Shown: piece by piece, positions 4,531 through 6,487 of the stretch | Numbering within the stretch: position 1 is the stretch's first letter | How the letters are laid out: every line of letters starts with the position of its first letter | The notes under the pieces: model-generated | What the model was told of the DNA's origin: nothing | Database searches by the model: none | Seen by the model: only the letters and a program-made list of their open reading frames with translations | Program-made: the position numbers and the translations under genes | From: Thiopontia sp964416755 | Lineage (GTDB): Bacteria > Pseudomonadota > Gammaproteobacteria > GCF-002020875 | Length of the DNA: 6,487 nt | Reading direction: 5' to 3' | NCBI GenBank assembly: GCA_964416755.1 | Contig: CAYQFH010000129.1 | Location: forward strand, 1 to 6,487

Positions 4531-6111
4531 ATGAGTCAGTTAAACGAAGAAATCAACAAACGGCGCACTTTCGCCATCATCTCGCACCCCGATGCGGGCA
4601 AGACCACCATTACCGAAAAACTGCTGCTGTTTGGAAAGTTGATCCAGCAGGCGGGGACGGTCAAGGGGCGTGGCTCGGATCGTCACGCCACTTCGGACTG
4701 GATGGAGATGGAGAAGGAGCGTGGAATCTCGGTCACCACCTCGGTGATGCAGTTCCCCTACAAGGAGCGGATGGTCAACCTGCTCGATACTCCGGGGCAT
4801 GAGGATTTTTCCGAGGATACCTACCGTACGCTGACTGCGGTCGACTCGGCACTGATGGTGATCGATGGGGCCAAGGGTGTTGAGCCACGTACGATTAAAT
4901 TGATGGAGGTGTGTCGTCTGCGCACCACCCCGATCCTCACCTTCATCAACAAGATGGATCGTGATATCCGTGATCCGATTGAGCTGTTGGATGAGGTGGA
5001 GGAGATCCTCAACATCAAGTGTGCCCCGATGAACTGGCCGATCGGCATGGGCAAGCAGTTCAAGGGGATCTATCAGCTGGCTGAAGACCGTACCATCCTC
5101 TACTCCACCGGACAGGGGCACACCATCCAGGAGGAGCAGATCATCGAGGGGCTGAACAACCCGGCACTGGATGAGGCCATCGGCACTCTGGCCGAGGATC
5201 TGCGTGAGGAGTTGGAATTGGTGCAGGGGGCAAGCCACCCGTTTGATCTGGACGAGTATCTTGCTGGTGAACTAACCCCGGTCTACTTTGGTACCGCGCT
5301 GGGCAACTTCGGGGTGAAGGAGATGCTGGATGGCTTTGTCGAGATCGCTCCCACACCACAGTCACGCAATACCGAAGAGCGCGCCGTGGAGCCAGAAGAG
5401 GAGAAGTTCTCTGGTTTTGTCTTCAAGATTCAGGCAAACATGGATCCCAAACACCGTGACCGCATCGCCTTCCTGCGTATCTGCTCCGGTACTTTCAAGC
5501 AGGGGATGAAGCTCTATCAGAGCCGCATCAACAAAAACGTTGCAGTACCCAACGCACTCACCTTTCTCGCTGGCGATCGCGCTCATACCGATGAGGCGTG
5601 GCCCGGTGACATTATCGGACTGCACAACCACGGTACCATCCAGATCGGTGACAGCTTCAGCCAAGGGGAGAAAATCCAGTTTACCGGCATCCCCCACTTC
5701 GCCCCGGAGCTGTTCCGTCTGGTACGGCTGAAGGATCCACTGAAGAACAAGCAGCTACAGAAGGGGCTGCAACAGCTCTCCGAAGAGGGTGCAACTCAGC
5801 TCTTCATGCCACTCAACAACAACTATCTGATCTTGGGGGCGGTTGGTGTACTGCAATTTGATGTGGTCGCTCACCGTTTGAAACATGAGTACAAGGTAGA
5901 GGCACTCTATGAGAGTGTTTCGGTCTACACCGCACGCTGGGTGGAGTGTGATGACGCTACAGAGCTGGGTCGCTTCAAACAGAAGAACAGTGACAACCTG
6001 GCGATGGACGGAGGTGGCAATCTCACCTATCTGGCTCCAACCCGAGTCAACCTTGACCTCACCATGGAGCGTTGGCCAGAGATTGAGTTCCACGCCACAC
6101 GCGAACATTGA
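4531..6111 (+). CDS. prfC: Peptide chain release factor 3 (RF3)
   Basis: RF3 is a cytoplasmic translational GTPase that removes RF1/RF2 from the ribosome after peptide release and supports post-peptidyl-transfer quality control. The 526-residue protein is close to the E. coli length of 529. GTPase motifs are intact: P-loop SHPDAGKT (18-25), switch I ERGISVT (63-69), DTPGH (86-90) and NKMD (140-143). Domain II and the RF3-specific C-terminal domain follow (for example QFDVVAHRLKHEY and the closing ATREH). The start MSQLNEEINKRRTFAIISHPDAGKT aligns with the usual RF3 start. There is no strong Shine-Dalgarno sequence; a GGTGA at 4514-4518 is 12 bases from the ATG and straddles the edge of the inverted repeat. 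Its promoter is not visible and may be inside or upstream of the GxxExxY cassette. Confidence 0.98.
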   Translation: MSQLNEEINKRRTFAIISHPDAGKTTITEKLLLFGKLIQQAGTVKGRGSDRHATSDWMEMEKERGISVTTSVMQFPYKERMVNLLDTPGHEDFSEDTYRTLTAVDSALMVIDGAKGVEPRTIKLMEVCRLRTTPILTFINKMDRDIRDPIELLDEVEEILNIKCAPMNWPIGMGKQFKGIYQLAEDRTILYSTGQGHTIQEEQIIEGLNNPALDEAIGTLAEDLREELELVQGASHPFDLDEYLAGELTPVYFGTALGNFGVKEMLDGFVEIAPTPQSRNTEERAVEPEEEKFSGFVFKIQANMDPKHRDRIAFLRICSGTFKQGMKLYQSRINKNVAVPNALTFLAGDRAHTDEAWPGDIIGLHNHGTIQIGDSFSQGEKIQFTGIPHFAPELFRLVRLKDPLKNKQLQKGLQQLSEEGATQLFMPLNNNYLILGAVGVLQFDVVAHRLKHEYKVEALYESVSVYTARWVECDDATELGRFKQKNSDNLAMDGGGNLTYLAPTRVNLDLTMERWPEIEFHATREH

Positions 6112-6183
6112 TTTCTGAGATTCCGCAATCATTTCACTGAACCCCTTATAAATTCAGATTATCCGAACATAACAATATTAGAC

Positions 6184-6212
6184 TTTAACTATTCAACAAC
6201 CTTCTTTAGAAT
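6184..6212 (+). promoter_or_regulatory. Possible sigma-70 promoter for the secreted-protein gene
   Basis: TTTAAC (6184-6189), a 17-base spacer and TAGAAT (6207-6212) resemble a -35/-10 pair; the -10 matches the consensus at 5 of 6 positions and the -35 at 3 of 6. Transcription would start near 6219 and give a leader of about 60 bases. An alternative pair, TTCAGA (6153-6158) and TATTAG (6176-6181), is similarly weak. Confidence 0.3.
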
Positions 6213-6228
6213 GGGCGCCAGTTGTTGA
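6193..6228. repeat. 8-base inverted repeat around the putative -10 box
   Basis: TCAACAAC (6193-6200) and GTTGTTGA (6221-6228) are perfect inverted copies separated by 20 bases that contain TAGAAT (6207-6212) and the palindrome GGCGCC (6214-6219). The arrangement could be an operator around the promoter, or an mRNA stem-loop if transcription starts further upstream. Confidence 0.5.
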
Positions 6229-6243
6229 GGAGTGAGTCGCTCC
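6229..6243 (+). promoter_or_regulatory. Short hairpin in the leader of the secreted-protein gene
   Basis: GGAGT (6229-6233) can pair with GCTCC (6239-6243), including one G-T wobble, around a 5-base loop. It lies directly after the 8-base inverted repeat and 27 bases before the ribosome binding site. A 5' hairpin of this kind can stabilise an abundant mRNA; this role is inferred. Confidence 0.3.
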
Positions 6244-6270
6244 GATCTGAAAAAATTAATTACATTTATA

Positions 6271-6275
6271 AAGGA
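6271..6275 (+). promoter_or_regulatory. Ribosome binding site of the secreted-protein gene
   Basis: AAGGA lies 7 bases before the ATG at 6283, an ideal spacing, within an A/T-rich leader. It sets the start and fits a strongly translated gene. Confidence 0.75.
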
Positions 6276-6282
6276 TACAATC

Positions 6283-6487
6283 ATGAAAAAGATTATTGCT
6301 ACTGTTGCTCTTGTTGCTTTCGCTTCTAGCGCTTCTGCTTTCTTCGGCGGTGACGACAACCAGTCTGGTTACGGTACTGGTTCTGCTGACGGTGCTTTCG
6401 ACGGTAAGGGTCGCGGCGCTGGTAAGGGTAAGGCTGACGCAGAGGGTAACTTCAGCATGACTGTTAACGCTTCTGGTAAGGGTTCTT
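6283..6487 (+). CDS. Exported Gly-rich protein, sulfur globule protein-like (3'-truncated)
   Basis: The first 68 residues are present; the gene runs off the right end. An N-terminal signal peptide is clear: MKK, a hydrophobic core IIATVALVAFASS, and a likely cleavage after ASA (17-19), leaving a mature protein that begins FFGGDDNQSGYG. The mature part is rich in Gly, Ala, Ser, Asp and Lys, with short repeats of the kind DGAFDGKGRGAGKGKAD and then NFSMTVNASGKGS, so it is low-complexity and probably without a conventional fold. This resembles small exported sulfur globule proteins that coat intracellular sulfur deposits in sulfur-oxidising gammaproteobacteria, though that match is from memory and the tyrosine content here is low. 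Codon use is extreme: 12 of 14 Gly are GGT, 11 of 12 Ala are GCT, and all Phe, Asp and Asn codons end in C, unlike neighbouring genes. That indicates very high expression. Alternative: another abundant periplasmic or secreted structural protein. Confidence 0.85.
   Translation, partial: MKKIIATVALVAFASSASAFFGGDDNQSGYGTGSADGAFDGKGRGAGKGKADAEGNFSMTVNASGKGS

Larger units (their letters stand above)
6112..6282. other. AT-rich intergenic region with leader of the last gene
   Basis: These 171 bases separate prfC from the exported-protein gene. No small gene and no convincing rho-independent terminator for prfC was found: the possible stems GATT/AATC (6119-6130) and CTGAA/TTCAG (6137-6157) are short and have no T tract. 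The right half holds a possible promoter, two inverted repeats and an A/T-rich, probably unstructured stretch (6250-6270) just before the ribosome binding site. Confidence 0.7.

Noticed and set aside
4540..5238. - strand open frame of 232 codons within prfC
   Set aside because: It is antisense to the GTPase domain of RF3, with no ribosome binding site or family resemblance.
6112..6160. Rho-independent terminator after prfC
   Set aside because: Only 4-5 bp stems were found, with no following T tract.

Overview
The window reads as chromosomal DNA of a gammaproteobacterium. The uvrC-pgsA pair, RF3 (prfC), a SlpA/SlyD-type FKBP, a proteobacterial DUF721/DciA-like protein and a ScsD-like thiol oxidoreductase all fit that group. 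The last, truncated gene encodes an exported, Gly-rich protein with extreme codon bias that resembles sulfur globule proteins. If that reading is right, the host is probably a sulfur-oxidising gammaproteobacterium, free-living or symbiotic. The host assignment is inference.

Layout: the 3' end of a tRNA, most likely tRNA-Ser, lies on the + strand at 1-33. It converges on pgsA (phosphatidylglycerophosphate synthase) and, upstream of it, uvrC (excision nuclease subunit C); both are on the - strand and form a likely uvrC-pgsA operon. Near 2449-2468 the start of uvrC faces the start of a divergent + strand gene for a DUF721/DciA-like protein, with essentially no intergenic space. That gene overlaps by 4 bases with a membrane-anchored thioredoxin-fold protein of ScsD type. 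After a 54-base spacer with a hairpin comes an FKBP-type prolyl isomerase. Next is a compact unit of about 440 bp: a GxxExxY (PDDEXK_3-type) gene bracketed by inverted arrays of a 9-base CACAGAGNN repeat. Its right edge ends only 14 bases before prfC. After prfC, a 171-base AT-rich intergenic region carries inverted repeats and a possible promoter, leading to the truncated secreted protein at the right end.

Most genes are housekeeping: lipid synthesis, nucleotide excision repair, replication-helicase loading (inferred), proline isomerisation and translation termination. The two regions that repay attention are the repeat-bracketed GxxExxY module wedged against prfC, which looks like a mobile or recently inserted cassette, and the terminal gene with its structured leader.
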